Shown: one piece after another, positions 38,201 through 47,079 of the stretch
Position numbering within the stretch: the stretch's first letter is position 1
How the letters are laid out: each line of letters begins with the position of its first letter
Source of the DNA: Robiginitomaculum_A sp036478535
GTDB lineage: Bacteria > Pseudomonadota > Alphaproteobacteria > Caulobacterales > Maricaulaceae
DNA length: 64,000 nucleotides
Assembly (NCBI GenBank): GCA_965224735.1
Contig: OZ245059.1
Coordinates: 2,568,740-2,632,739 of the forward strand
Direction: 5' to 3'
Translations under genes and position numbers: made by a program
Notes under the pieces: model-generated
The model's input: only the letters and a program-made list of their open reading frames with translations
What the model was told of the DNA's origin: nothing
Database searches by the model: none

Positions 38201-38725
38201 GGCACGGTAACGCGCATTCAAATCCGGGCTACCACTTTGCTCGACCAAGATAATAAAGAAATTCTTATTCCTAACCAAGAACTCATTAGCGCACATGTCA
38301 CCAATTGGACGCTTAGTAATGCCATTACGCGCCTTATCGTAAAAGTCGGGGTAGCCTATGGGACAGATACCAATAAAGCACATGATATAATGCTCGCAGT
38401 AATCAAAGAAAACCCTAATGTACTTACACATCCAGAACCCAGAGCTTTGTTTTTAGGTTTTGGTGATAGCTCGCTTGATTTTGAATTGCGCGTATTCCTT
38501 AAAGACTTTGCCCAGCGCTTTATCGTTAGTCACGAGCTACATATGGCTGTCGATAATGCTCTAAAAGACGCTGGCATAGAAATCCCATTCCCGCAACGTG
38601 ACCTCAATGTAAAACACCCTGAACAACTAGAGGAGGCTCTAAAGGGTGCGCAAAAAGGTGCAAGAAAAAAAGTGGATGAAGTGAAACCTAAAGCAAAGCC
38701 AAAGCCTAAACCAAAAAAAGTTTAG
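35225..38725 (+). CDS. Large MscS-family mechanosensitive channel with periplasmic coiled-coil domain (MscK/MscM-like)
   Basis: 1166 residues from the ATG at 35225, which begins a signal peptide ending in GYAWAQ-ED; a TTG at 35174 is an unlikely alternative. Residues to about 500 form a long helical periplasmic domain. Multiple membrane segments follow, and the MscS core lies near the end, with the pore-lining TM3 pattern ALGVGIGFGLQAIFANFISGL within it and the beta domain (FERPVRIGDFITIG). This layout matches MscK/YnaI/YjeP-type channels that relieve hypo-osmotic stress. The C-terminus is an unusual lysine/proline run (KPKAKPKPKPKKV). It is convergent with the porin gene. Exact boundaries of membrane segments are approximate. 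Confidence 0.92.
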   Translation: MSYGAKIITRIISLIFTVFLATAHCGYAWAQEDSAELVIPQISEQSLQADRKEVEQNKALDADTKAASLDIFNKALGRLSDAQNARTNADIYKKQRLEAPTDIKRLEVQILETRSALEDAQTNLSQMFADLSVDEIQQRMVAKRGEIVSLRARMEELQAADKANLTRPGLARIELASIQKKIGEITEKIRVQKTENLTPLDQANNALALSVLAVRQQGKLLLDQEIISLSVNRSVLIKEIELTDLKIQLAEKNLTALQIKSGMVRSIEAEQRFKEAKSVYESLQNTHPLLATYAQENMNLALSLSKSIDLSPEDLPMHETQIRNQLDQVEVDNKVADQIISSGKVSKNFGAHLRKLRKKQPQISKIKAQIKDRSQAYEDALFQRIVNREALQSFSGTTLNVAYEKANFDTGKVPSPPLSEEYVQILRSLYEARRELLSVLASATDLKSRRLEKVNSEQTKLLEKVKSLCEILDGRLLWLPSTEPTGLKWPRKVVSGIGTVFSGAGIKIATSTFGNEINQNLFFVLFTIVIGASFIILRRRLKPVMAEMNKQVGRVQEDGYLLTPVAIIYGLLKAAPWALGLMFIAFIFAIAPHTSIGLPSIVRTFMVLSALILILTTMRAWSEKGALFDLHYRVDWELRRRLIKHIPWLLVAQFISVILIGITGNNLDYDTGVSALGVLGFLIGSIGIAVFAIKLSWQRTGVFETYSKDNVGIYLRYEKWFFIIAIAFPIGTSFLAAFGYYESARLLLSRFFISFCVLIIAYVIHGLLQRSVTIAQRKLALEEAHARRDRIVEERRAKVAAEERGEISIPKVDYDRIDLETVNRQTIQLVNAAVFIGVAVVLWTLWRNLLPALSIFNEVELYKYTSEDGQKAAAITLWNVMQALAIGLVAWLTSRNLPGFIDVFVLKRTSIAQSTRFAFTTVLGYIILTIGIVIAFNKLGTQWSQLQWIIAALGVGIGFGLQAIFANFISGLIILFERPVRIGDFITIGERSGTVTRIQIRATTLLDQDNKEILIPNQELISAHVTNWTLSNAITRLIVKVGVAYGTDTNKAHDIMLAVIKENPNVLTHPEPRALFLGFGDSSLDFELRVFLKDFAQRFIVSHELHMAVDNALKDAGIEIPFPQRDLNVKHPEQLEEALKGAQKGARKKVDEVKPKAKPKPKPKKV

Positions 38726-38767
38726 GTCTTAGTATATCTTACGAGAGTATACCTTACGTGTTCATCT

Positions 38768-38804
38768 CTGGGGCAAAGGCTCGTTGGTATAACCTTTGCC
38801 CCAG
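38768..38804. terminator. Perfect 12-bp stem-loop between convergent genes
   Basis: CTGGGGCAAAGG (38768-38779) pairs perfectly with 38793-38804 around a 13-nt loop. It lies between the stops of the convergent channel and porin genes, where a bidirectional terminator is expected. No T-run follows on either strand, so it may act as an RNA 3'-end stabiliser or a Rho-assisted terminator. Confidence 0.55.
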
Positions 38805-38817
38805 GGACGCGCAATGA

Positions 38818-40050
38818 TTAATAATTCGCACCAATTGTAACCCAGATTTTTTGTGTATCAGTGGCATGGCCATCAGCACTATAATCTGAAAACTTCAGAC
38901 CACCATAATAGTGTTTGCCGATTTTTTTTGAAACTTGAAGGTCAATCTCACTACCATAATTTTCACCAATATCGGCTTTGAATTTATGGTAGATCGCATC
39001 AAATTTCAAACCTTTCATCAGGCCATCAGCACTGGTTTTGTAAGAGAGAGAGCCGTATAAATCTTTGAGGCCACCACCAGGCGTGCTAAGGAATTTATCG
39101 GCCCAGCCGTTGAATTTATGCAACGTTGCCAGCGGCGTTTGAAAACTTGCAACGCCGTTGTCAGATCCTAAAACTTCATAGCCGACTTTACCCGTTAAGC
39201 CGTTAGCGCTAAGGCCACCCGATACATGGTAATAGGTGGCTTTATAATCTAGCGGGCTGTCTTTGTAATCGCTTTGGGTTGCAATTTCAGCTTCGTAGAG
39301 GGCTGTCATATTGCCATTTGCCAGCTTATATTTGCCATCAAAACGAGCGCCGATAGTTTGACTTGATAAACTGTATATGGGCGCTTCATTGAGGTCGATA
39401 AACAAGCCGTAGGCTGTAATATTGCCAAAGCCAAAGCCAGTATATTTTCCGTTAATAACCATACTACTCGTATCAATGTCGCCAAAAGCGTGTTTGTCTG
39501 AAAAAATCCGGTTTACATTCCAAACATAGCCACTCGTTATGGTCAGCTCGTTCGTTGGTTTAATAATGCCAGCAACCAAATCATATGTTTGATCGTTTTG
39601 CCGCCAACCAACCGTGCCAACAAAACGTTGGTTATCCATATTAAGCCCCAAGCGACCAACAATAAGCGTTGTTTTGTTGATGCCTGTATAAGCAAGATAA
39701 GCTTGGTTGATTTCTGTCATTTTTGGATCAACAATGACAGGGCGGTTCGTGCGGCCATTGATTGTGCTGTTATAATCATTATTAAACGCAATCACATTGT
39801 CGACTTCAAGGACAACAGAAAAACCTTTGAAAACTTTTGTCCCGTATTTTAGTTTTGTACGCATTGTTAACGCATTCGCATTATCGGCAAATCCGTCTTG
39901 CTTAACATTCTCATTACGAAGGCGAAAATTAATACTGGCTTTACCATTTGTAAGAGCGTTGGCAATTGATGTGGCTTCATCACCTGCATAGGCAGGGGCC
40001 GCACTAAGTATGGAAAGAGCAGCTACAGAGGCTAAAAGTAGGGTACGCAT
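38818..40050 (-). CDS. Outer-membrane beta-barrel porin, alginate-export-like, in the nitrate regulon
   Basis: 410 residues. A signal peptide (ends PAYAGD) is followed by alternating hydrophobic strands and a C-terminal Tyr, the pattern of a monomeric outer-membrane barrel. Segments such as INFRLRNENVKQDGFADNANALTMRTKLKYGT resemble alginate-export/OprD-like porins of unknown substrate. It lies downstream of narI on the same strand but has its own FNR-type site 64-77 nt before the start. That placement suggests it is made with nitrate reductase and may admit nitrate or release nitrite across the outer membrane, which is inference. Confidence 0.75.
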   Translation of the reverse strand: MRTLLLASVAALSILSAAPAYAGDEATSIANALTNGKASINFRLRNENVKQDGFADNANALTMRTKLKYGTKVFKGFSVVLEVDNVIAFNNDYNSTINGRTNRPVIVDPKMTEINQAYLAYTGINKTTLIVGRLGLNMDNQRFVGTVGWRQNDQTYDLVAGIIKPTNELTITSGYVWNVNRIFSDKHAFGDIDTSSMVINGKYTGFGFGNITAYGLFIDLNEAPIYSLSSQTIGARFDGKYKLANGNMTALYEAEIATQSDYKDSPLDYKATYYHVSGGLSANGLTGKVGYEVLGSDNGVASFQTPLATLHKFNGWADKFLSTPGGGLKDLYGSLSYKTSADGLMKGLKFDAIYHKFKADIGENYGSEIDLQVSKKIGKHYYGGLKFSDYSADGHATDTQKIWVTIGANY

Positions 40051-40113
40051 TATTTGTTTCCTTTTTTGTGTTTATTAGACACACCAAATATATGCTGGCA
40101 AATTGTAGAATAT

Positions 40114-40127
40114 TTGACTTAGATCAA
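40114..40127 (-). promoter_or_regulatory. FNR/DNR-type box upstream of the porin
   Basis: TTGAC-TTAG-ATCAA matches the FNR consensus TTGAT-N4-ATCAA at 9 of 10 defined bases. Its centre is about 70 nt before the porin start, so a promoter with the site near -41.5 would leave a leader of about 29 nt. It probably responds to an FNR-family protein such as the regulator at 50169. Confidence 0.75.
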
Positions 40128-40225
40128 AAAGCTTTATGTTTTGAAAGGACACAGTGACGCACTTGCTGGCACGCAAAAAAAACCCTCTCTAAAAAAGGAA
40201 TTTTTTTTCACACATACTGGCTGTA

Positions 40226-40906
40226 TTAGCGTTTACGAACGATTTGATAGCCAGAGCGTAGCAAATATTTAAACGGCGCGCTAAAGATATGCACAAGCCG
40301 CGTGAACGGGAGGACGAGGAAAATAGTCAAACCCAGAACAATGTGCAGTTTGAAAATAATGTTCTCATGCATGATATGCTCTGCTGCGCCGCCTCTAAAG
40401 GTGACAATTTTTTGCGCCCATTCGGCAAGCTCTATCATGGAAGACCCATCCAGATGTTTACCTGATTGAGGGATCGTCAAAAGCCCAAGACAGAGTTGCA
40501 CAAACAATAAGATTAAAATAGCCTTGTCCCAGAAACTAGACGTTGCGCTCACACGCGGATTACTAAATCGACGAATGATGAGAATAACGAGACCGATAAA
40601 GCAAAATGTGCCAAAAATTCCGCCTGCTATCATCGCCAACACCTGTTTATGCCCCGCTGAAATGAAAGGTTCATACAGCCAATGGGGGGTTAAAAGACCA
40701 ATAAGATGGCCCATAAACAAAAGTAATATCCCGACATGAAACAGATTGCTGCCCCAGCGCACTCCTTTACGGCTCATGAGCTGTGACGAGTCTGCTTTCC
40801 ATGAATAAGGGTCACGGTCATACCGTAAAATTGATCCAAAGACCATCACCCCCACAGCGAGGTATGGATAAATACCAAAGAAAAAACTATTTAAATATTC
40901 ACTCAT
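40226..40906 (-). CDS. narI: Respiratory nitrate reductase gamma subunit (cytochrome b) NarI
   Basis: 226 residues, with five membrane helices. It takes electrons from quinol and passes them to NarH. The four haem-ligand histidines are present at H57, H67, H188 and H206, each shifted by one from the E. coli positions. The start overlaps the narJ stop (TGATG). It ends the narKKGHJI operon; the porin follows after a 175-nt gap. Confidence 0.97.
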   Translation of the reverse strand: MSEYLNSFFFGIYPYLAVGVMVFGSILRYDRDPYSWKADSSQLMSRKGVRWGSNLFHVGILLLFMGHLIGLLTPHWLYEPFISAGHKQVLAMIAGGIFGTFCFIGLVILIIRRFSNPRVSATSSFWDKAILILLFVQLCLGLLTIPQSGKHLDGSSMIELAEWAQKIVTFRGGAAEHIMHENIIFKLHIVLGLTIFLVLPFTRLVHIFSAPFKYLLRSGYQIVRKR

Positions 40907-41601
40907 CAGTTTGCTCTTATAGGTGAGGGGTGGCCTGCAGCTTTACTCGCGGGCTGTAAGGGCATTGGGCTGCACGTGCTACAATCTGCCGCGCCGCCAA
41001 ATGCATCTGGTTCTTGCCAATCTTTATCGAGTTCGTCCAAAGTTTGAATATCTGGCAAAGCCGCATCCGTTGCTTTGGCAATCTCCGCTTTGTTTAATTT
41101 TACCCCAGATAATTCGGTGATCGCCTTAAAGACGCTCGCATAACCACTTTTTTGCCGCTTTAGTTTCTCGCCGATAGTTGCGATAACGGGCGCAGCTTGC
41201 CCTAGGGTTTCCAAGCCTATCTCGGGTTCACAAATAGAGATGAATTCAAGAAAAATAGGCAGATAATCGGGCAATTCTTGGGTGCCAACAATGAGACCTT
41301 TTTCAGCATACCGATCAGAAAGATCAATCATAGCTTGGCCGCGAAACCGCGACTCGCCATGCACATGCTCAAACAAATGCAGACAATGTGCTCGCCCTCT
41401 ATCAAAGAGTTCAACATAGGTTTCTTGAGCATCCATAATATCCATATTGGCAAGTTCGTCCATAAAAGCCGTGAGCTTTTTCAGGGTTTTGGTTTTCAAA
41501 AAACCGTCTTCGTCCAGCACTTGTTTAAGCGCGTCCATATGGGAGAGCATTTCTCGATTTGGATATACTAAAAGCCGAGATAATACGCGTAAGCTTCTCA
41601 T
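40906..41601 (-). CDS. narJ: Nitrate reductase molybdenum-cofactor assembly chaperone NarJ
   Basis: 231 residues of the NarJ/TorD-type all-helical chaperone family. It binds the NarG N-terminus and is needed for insertion of the molybdenum cofactor and the first Fe-S cluster. LSRLLVYPNREM and YVELFDRGRAHCLHLFEHVHGESRFRGQAM are typical. Overlaps of 1 nt with both narH (TAATG) and narI (TGATG) indicate coupled translation. Confidence 0.96.
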   Translation of the reverse strand: MRSLRVLSRLLVYPNREMLSHMDALKQVLDEDGFLKTKTLKKLTAFMDELANMDIMDAQETYVELFDRGRAHCLHLFEHVHGESRFRGQAMIDLSDRYAEKGLIVGTQELPDYLPIFLEFISICEPEIGLETLGQAAPVIATIGEKLKRQKSGYASVFKAITELSGVKLNKAEIAKATDAALPDIQTLDELDKDWQEPDAFGGAADCSTCSPMPLQPASKAAGHPSPIRAN

Positions 41602-43211
41602 TATTTGTCTCCTAAAGTTTTCACGCCGCCATCGCCAGGTGTTATTACCCCGCCGCGAAATGACCCGCTCATTGTGTTGGAATGCGATTGCGAACCAAAT
41701 AGGTTGGGACGTTTTTCTTCACCGCCATGACAGCCATTGCCAAAACTAAATCCGCATTCAGAACGGGTTTCAAAGGCAATTTCATGATCAAACGGCCCAT
41801 CGCCCGCATATTCGCGGTGATTGGTTGGGATAACGAAACGGTCTTCATAATTAGCAATCGCCATCATTTGGTACATGTCGTCCATTGCAAACTCGCTCAT
41901 GCCTACTTGCTCCAAAAGATCAAGATTGGTAGTGCCATCAACAGATTTTCCGCGCATATAGGCGCGCATGGCAAGCATGCGCTCTAAGGCGGCTGTGACA
42001 GGTCTTTCATCGCCAGCCGTTAGCAAATTAGCAAGATATTTAACAGGGATGCGCAGGCTTTCAACATCAGGGATCATGCCTTTACTCCCTTCTTTGCTCT
42101 CCATCATACCGTTCTCATGGGCAGCCTGAATGGGGGATAGCGGGGGTACATACCAAACCATTGGCAATGTGCGATACTCTGGATGTAGCGGAAATGCGAT
42201 TTTCCACTCCATTGCCATTTTGTAAACTGGTGATTTTTTCGCCGCTTCCAGCCAACTTTGAGGAATGCCCTCTGCTTGAGCGCGGGCGATAACAGCAGGG
42301 TCATTTGGATCAAGGAACAGATCGCACTGGGCCTGATACAGATCTTGTTCATCTGGCGTAACCGCAGCCTCTTTAATCTTGTCGCTATCATAGAGAAGCA
42401 CGCCAAGATAACGGATGCGGCCTACGCAAGTCTCCGAACAAACCGTAGGCTCGCCTGCTTCGATGCGCGGATAACAAAAGGTGCATTTTTCTGACTTGCC
42501 CGATTGCCAGTTGAAATAAATTTTCTTGTATGGACAGCCCGATACGCACATGCGCCAGCCTCGGCATTTGTCTTGATCAATGAGAACAATGCCGTCTTCT
42601 TCGCGTTTATAAATCGCGCCTGATGGACAAGAAGCCACGCAAGAGGGGTTAAGACAATGCTCACACAAACGCGGTAAATACATCATAAATGTATTTTCAA
42701 ACTCGCCGTACATTTGTTCTTGCATCTCGCGGAAATTATAATCAGCGCGGCGTTTTTCAAACTCACCGCCCAAGATCTCTTCCCAATTCACGCCCCAATC
42801 AGGAGCATCTTTGGTCTCACCAGTGATGACAGATTTCATCCGCGCTGTTGGCATTGTTTTGCTTTCTTTCGCGGTCTTCATATGGTCGTATTCAAAGGTA
42901 TAAGGATCGTAATAATCGTCAATTTCTGGCAAGTTTGGATTGGCAAAAATTTGGGTAAGCAGCCCGATTTTACCGCCAGCCTTAGGCTGTAATTTACCCG
43001 ATTTAGTGCGTGTCCAGCCACCATTCCATTGTTCTTGGTCTTCCCAATTCCGGGGATAACCAAGGCCTGGCTTGGTCTCGACATTGTTAAACCAAGCATA
43101 TTCCATGCCGCCTCTGGACGTCCAAACATTTTTACACGTTATTGAACAAGTGTGGCACCCGATACATTTATCAAGGTTAAGCACCATCCCTATTTGCGCG
43201 CGAATAGTCAT
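41601..43211 (-). CDS. narH: Respiratory nitrate reductase beta subunit NarH (Fe-S protein)
   Basis: 536 residues. It relays electrons from NarI to NarG through four Fe-S clusters. The first cluster motif is C16, C19, C22, C26 (CIGCHTCSITC), in the same positions as E. coli. Further motifs are CEHCLNPSCVASC and CRGWRMCVSGC, where the tryptophan marks the [3Fe-4S] site, then CTFCYPRIEAGEPTVCSETC. The protein is somewhat longer than E. coli NarH at its C-terminus. It is joined to narG and narJ by 1-nt overlaps. Confidence 0.98.
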   Translation of the reverse strand: MTIRAQIGMVLNLDKCIGCHTCSITCKNVWTSRGGMEYAWFNNVETKPGLGYPRNWEDQEQWNGGWTRTKSGKLQPKAGGKIGLLTQIFANPNLPEIDDYYDPYTFEYDHMKTAKESKTMPTARMKSVITGETKDAPDWGVNWEEILGGEFEKRRADYNFREMQEQMYGEFENTFMMYLPRLCEHCLNPSCVASCPSGAIYKREEDGIVLIDQDKCRGWRMCVSGCPYKKIYFNWQSGKSEKCTFCYPRIEAGEPTVCSETCVGRIRYLGVLLYDSDKIKEAAVTPDEQDLYQAQCDLFLDPNDPAVIARAQAEGIPQSWLEAAKKSPVYKMAMEWKIAFPLHPEYRTLPMVWYVPPLSPIQAAHENGMMESKEGSKGMIPDVESLRIPVKYLANLLTAGDERPVTAALERMLAMRAYMRGKSVDGTTNLDLLEQVGMSEFAMDDMYQMMAIANYEDRFVIPTNHREYAGDGPFDHEIAFETRSECGFSFGNGCHGGEEKRPNLFGSQSHSNTMSGSFRGGVITPGDGGVKTLGDK

Positions 43212-46200
43212 TATTCCGCTCCTAATTTAAGATCAATATTGATAGGTTGACCTTCTTCATAAGCTTCCTCCATCCAATCGACTTTGTTGTCTTTGTTTAC
43301 TTTACGTACAATCACAAACTCATCACGGTTTGAACCAACTGTGCCGTAATAGTTAAAGCCGTAAGAGAGCTGGGCGTAGCCGCCAATCATATGGGTTGGC
43401 TTGATGACAGCTTTGGTCACAGAGTTATGAATACCGCCGCGTTTACCCGTGATGGAATTGCCTGGCGTGTTTATTGTTTTCTCTTGAGCATGATACATCA
43501 TACTCATGCCTTCGGGAACGCGCTGGGAAACCACAGCGCGAGCCGAAATAGCGCCATTAACATTATAAGCTTCAATCCAGTCATTGTCCTGGACGCCGAT
43601 CTTCTTAGCATCGATTTCAGAAATCCAGATAATCGGGCCACCTCTGTTCATAGAGAGCATAAGTAAATTATCGGAATAAGTTGAGTGGATACCCCATTTT
43701 TGGTGCGGCGTAATCCAGTTAAGGGCAACTTGCGGCATGCTATCCCCGCGCGATTTAATGGCATCAGTAATCGTGCGAGTCGAAATAGGCGGTTTGTAAA
43801 CGCATAGGGTTTCACCAAAATCGTTCATCCATTCATGGTCAATATAAAATTGTTGCCGTCCTGTTAGAGTGCGCCAAGGAATAAGCTCGTGTACATTGGT
43901 GTAGCCCGCATTATAGCTGACATGCTCGTCCTCAAGCCCTGACCATGTTGGCGATGATATGATTTTGCGCGGCTGGGCGCGAACGTCCAAATAGCGAATT
44001 TTCTCGTCCTGTTTTGGCCGCGCAAGATGGGTATGCTCACGGCCAGTAAATTCTCCCAAAGCAGCCCAAGCTTTCACGGCCACCTGACCATTGGTTTCAG
44101 GGGCAAGGCTTAGGATAACTTCGCAGGCATCAATGGCGCTTTGAATTTTTGGCTGTCCCTTGGAGATGCCTTCATCGCGTACAACCTTGTTAAGCCCGCG
44201 CAGAAGATCAACTTCATCACCAGTTTTCCAGCCAATGCCCTTACCACCATTGCCAAGCTTCTCAAGCAAAGGCCCAACGGATGTGAACATTTTATACAGG
44301 TTTGGATAATCGCGCGTGACCTCGACAAGGCCTGGCATAGATTTACCCGGAACGGCTTTGCATTCGCCTTTTTTCCAATCTTTTACGCCAAGCGCTTGCC
44401 CAAGTTCATTTGGCGTATCATGCATGATCGGTACACTAACCAAATCGCTCTCAACGCCCAAATGTCCCTCGCAAATTTCAGAAAATTTCTGGGCAAGCCT
44501 GCGGAAAATCTCCCAGTCAGATTTGCTCTCCCAAGCAGGGTCAACCGCGCGGGATAATGGATGGATAAAGGGATGCATATCAGATGTGTTGAGATCGTTT
44601 TTTTCATACCAAGTCGCTGTTGGTAGAACGATGTCTGAGTAAACGGCAGTTGTCGACATACGAAAATCCAATGTCACAACAAGGTCTAATTTGCCTTCAG
44701 GAGCCTTGTCGTGCCATTTAACTTCGCTTGGTTTGTTATGGCCAGCATCAGCAATGTCTGGACTCATTAAAGAGTTGGAAGCGCCAAGCAAATGTTTAAG
44801 CATATATTCATGCCCCTTGCCAGACGAGCCAAGAATATTTGAGCGCCAGATAAACATGTTGCGCGGAAAATTTTTCTCGTGATCTGGATCCTCGCAAGAA
44901 AACTCAAGATCGCCTGAGACAAGCTGCTCAACAACATATTTTTTTATGTCCTTACTGCCTGCCTTGCTCTTAAAACTAAGTGGGTTTTCTTTGAACTGCG
45001 GGGAGGAGGGAAGCCAACCCATGCGCTCGGAGCGAATGTTGCAATCAATCAAAGAATAATTATCCCATTTTCCTTTTTCAGCAAGTGGGGAGAGTATTTC
45101 ATCTACACTCAATTTTTCATAACGCCATTGGTTTGAATGAGCGTAGAAAAAGCTGGTTGAGTTCATTTGGCGCGGCGGACGCACCCAGTCGGTCGCAAAT
45201 GCGAGCGGTATCCATCCCGTTTGCGGGCGTAATTTTTCCTGGCCCACATAATGGGCCCAACCGCCGCCAGATTTACCGATACAGCCGCACATAATCAATA
45301 AATTAATAATGCCGCGATAGATCATATCCATATGGTACCAATGATTGACACCAGCGCCTAAAATTACCATAGAGCGGCCGCGGGTCTTGTCTGCATTTTC
45401 CGCAAATTCACGGGCAATTTGGATAACTTTGGCACGGTCAACACCTGTAATAGCTTCTTGCCAAGCAGGTGTGTAAGGTATATTCGCATCATAATCTGCC
45501 GCAACATTATCGCCGCCAAGGCCGCGATCAATGGCGTAATTACCCGCCATAAGATCGTAAACAGTGGCTACATAGACGGGTTTCTTGCCTTTAAGGATAA
45601 CCTTCCGCACGGGCACTTTGCGGACTTGAATATCTTCATGATCGGTGTGGTTAAATAGCTTTTGGTCATGAGGCTGATTGCCAAAATACGGGAAACCAAC
45701 ATCGAGTGCAGCATCCTTCTCGTCAATACAAGAGAGCTGGGCCCAAATATCTTTGCCTGTGGCACGGTCTTTGGCTTCAAGGTTCCATTTTCCTTTATTG
45801 CCCCACCGTGAACCGACAGTTCCGTTTGGCGAAACAACAGATTTTGAATGCTCGTCATAAATAACTGGGCACCATTCAGGATTGTCGGCCTTTTTAATTT
45901 TCAAGTTACCTGCAAAATCAGAGGCGCGGAGCATGCGCCCTGGTTTGTAATACCCATCTTTCTCTTCTAGCATAACAAGCATAGGCATGTCGGAATAGGT
46001 ACGGATATAATCTTCAAAATATTCAGATTTTTTACCAAGGTGAAACTCTTTAAACACCACATGTCCCATTGCCATACACATAGCGGAATCTGTACCTTGG
46101 CGCGGGTTAAGCCAGGTATCAGATAACTTGGCCACTTCGGAGTAATCCGGTGTGACGGCGACAGTTTTAGTGCCTTTATAGCGTACTTCCGTAAAAAAAT

Positions 46201-46996
46201 GAGCATCAGGTGTACGGGTTTGCGGCACATTAGAACCCCAGGCTATAATATAGCCAGAGTTAAACCAGTCCGCAGACTCTGGCACGTCCGTTTGCTCGCC
46301 CCACACCTGAGGGGAGGAGGGAGGTAAATCACAATACCAGTCATAAAACGAAAGACAGGTTCCGCCCATCAAAGAAAGGTAACGCGAACCTGCAGCATAA
46401 GAAACCATAGACATGGCTGGAATAGGGGAAAAACCGACAACGCGGTCAGGACCATAGGTTTTGACAGTATAGATATTGGCCGCTACGATAAGCTCGTTCA
46501 TTTCGTCCCATTCGCCGCGAATAAAACCGCCAAGACCACGCATTTTCTTAAAGTCATTGGCTTTGATCGGATCGTCCATAATGCTCGCCCAAGCATCAAC
46601 AGGGTCTGGATGAATAACTTTGGCTGCACGGTAAGCTTTGAGAAGACGCGCACGCACAAGCGGGAATTTTAGGCGGGCAGCCGAGTACAAATACCAAGAA
46701 TAGCTGGCTCCGCGTGAACAGCCGCGCGGTTCATGGTTTGGCATATCAGCGCGCGTACGCGGATAATCTGTTTGCTGGGTTTCCCAGGTCACAAGGCCAT
46801 TTTTGACGTAAATTTTCCAAGAGCAAGAACCCGTACAATTCACCCCGTGGGTTGAGCGGACGATTTTATCATGCGCCCAGCGGCCACGATAGGCGCGCTC
46901 CCACCCACGATGTTCTTTGGTAGTAATGCCATGCCCATCAGCAAATTTTCCATCGATTTTGGAAAAATACGTTAATCTATCGATAAAATGACCCAT
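43211..46996 (-). CDS. narG: Respiratory nitrate reductase alpha subunit NarG (molybdoenzyme)
   Basis: 1261 residues. Membrane-bound catalytic subunit reducing nitrate to nitrite on the cytoplasmic side. The FS0 cluster ligands H50, C54, C58 and C93 and the molybdenum ligand D223 (DWYCDLPP) are intact, each one residue after the E. coli numbering. No twin-arginine signal is present, so it stays cytoplasmic like E. coli NarG. An AGGAG site precedes the ATG. An 83-nt gap separates it from narK2 and contains only a half FNR-like site, so it is likely transcribed from the narK promoter. Confidence 0.98.
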   Translation of the reverse strand: MGHFIDRLTYFSKIDGKFADGHGITTKEHRGWERAYRGRWAHDKIVRSTHGVNCTGSCSWKIYVKNGLVTWETQQTDYPRTRADMPNHEPRGCSRGASYSWYLYSAARLKFPLVRARLLKAYRAAKVIHPDPVDAWASIMDDPIKANDFKKMRGLGGFIRGEWDEMNELIVAANIYTVKTYGPDRVVGFSPIPAMSMVSYAAGSRYLSLMGGTCLSFYDWYCDLPPSSPQVWGEQTDVPESADWFNSGYIIAWGSNVPQTRTPDAHFFTEVRYKGTKTVAVTPDYSEVAKLSDTWLNPRQGTDSAMCMAMGHVVFKEFHLGKKSEYFEDYIRTYSDMPMLVMLEEKDGYYKPGRMLRASDFAGNLKIKKADNPEWCPVIYDEHSKSVVSPNGTVGSRWGNKGKWNLEAKDRATGKDIWAQLSCIDEKDAALDVGFPYFGNQPHDQKLFNHTDHEDIQVRKVPVRKVILKGKKPVYVATVYDLMAGNYAIDRGLGGDNVAADYDANIPYTPAWQEAITGVDRAKVIQIAREFAENADKTRGRSMVILGAGVNHWYHMDMIYRGIINLLIMCGCIGKSGGGWAHYVGQEKLRPQTGWIPLAFATDWVRPPRQMNSTSFFYAHSNQWRYEKLSVDEILSPLAEKGKWDNYSLIDCNIRSERMGWLPSSPQFKENPLSFKSKAGSKDIKKYVVEQLVSGDLEFSCEDPDHEKNFPRNMFIWRSNILGSSGKGHEYMLKHLLGASNSLMSPDIADAGHNKPSEVKWHDKAPEGKLDLVVTLDFRMSTTAVYSDIVLPTATWYEKNDLNTSDMHPFIHPLSRAVDPAWESKSDWEIFRRLAQKFSEICEGHLGVESDLVSVPIMHDTPNELGQALGVKDWKKGECKAVPGKSMPGLVEVTRDYPNLYKMFTSVGPLLEKLGNGGKGIGWKTGDEVDLLRGLNKVVRDEGISKGQPKIQSAIDACEVILSLAPETNGQVAVKAWAALGEFTGREHTHLARPKQDEKIRYLDVRAQPRKIISSPTWSGLEDEHVSYNAGYTNVHELIPWRTLTGRQQFYIDHEWMNDFGETLCVYKPPISTRTITDAIKSRGDSMPQVALNWITPHQKWGIHSTYSDNLLMLSMNRGGPIIWISEIDAKKIGVQDNDWIEAYNVNGAISARAVVSQRVPEGMSMMYHAQEKTINTPGNSITGKRGGIHNSVTKAVIKPTHMIGGYAQLSYGFNYYGTVGSNRDEFVIVRKVNKDNKVDWMEEAYEEGQPINIDLKLGAE

Positions 46997-47079
46997 GATT
47001 GGTCTCCTGAAAAATTAGCCTTGATTACAAATATATTTACCGCTCCAGCAAAAGCTGTAACGGCATATCATTGTTAGTT

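Noticed and set aside
40160..40215. A-run/T-run structure downstream of narI as a terminator
   Set aside because: The arms are mostly A and T homopolymers with mismatched registers; too weak to call.
47021..47034. Possible FNR box in the narK2-narG gap (TTGAT-TACA-AATAT)
   Set aside because: Only one half site matches; the other half is too poor to call.
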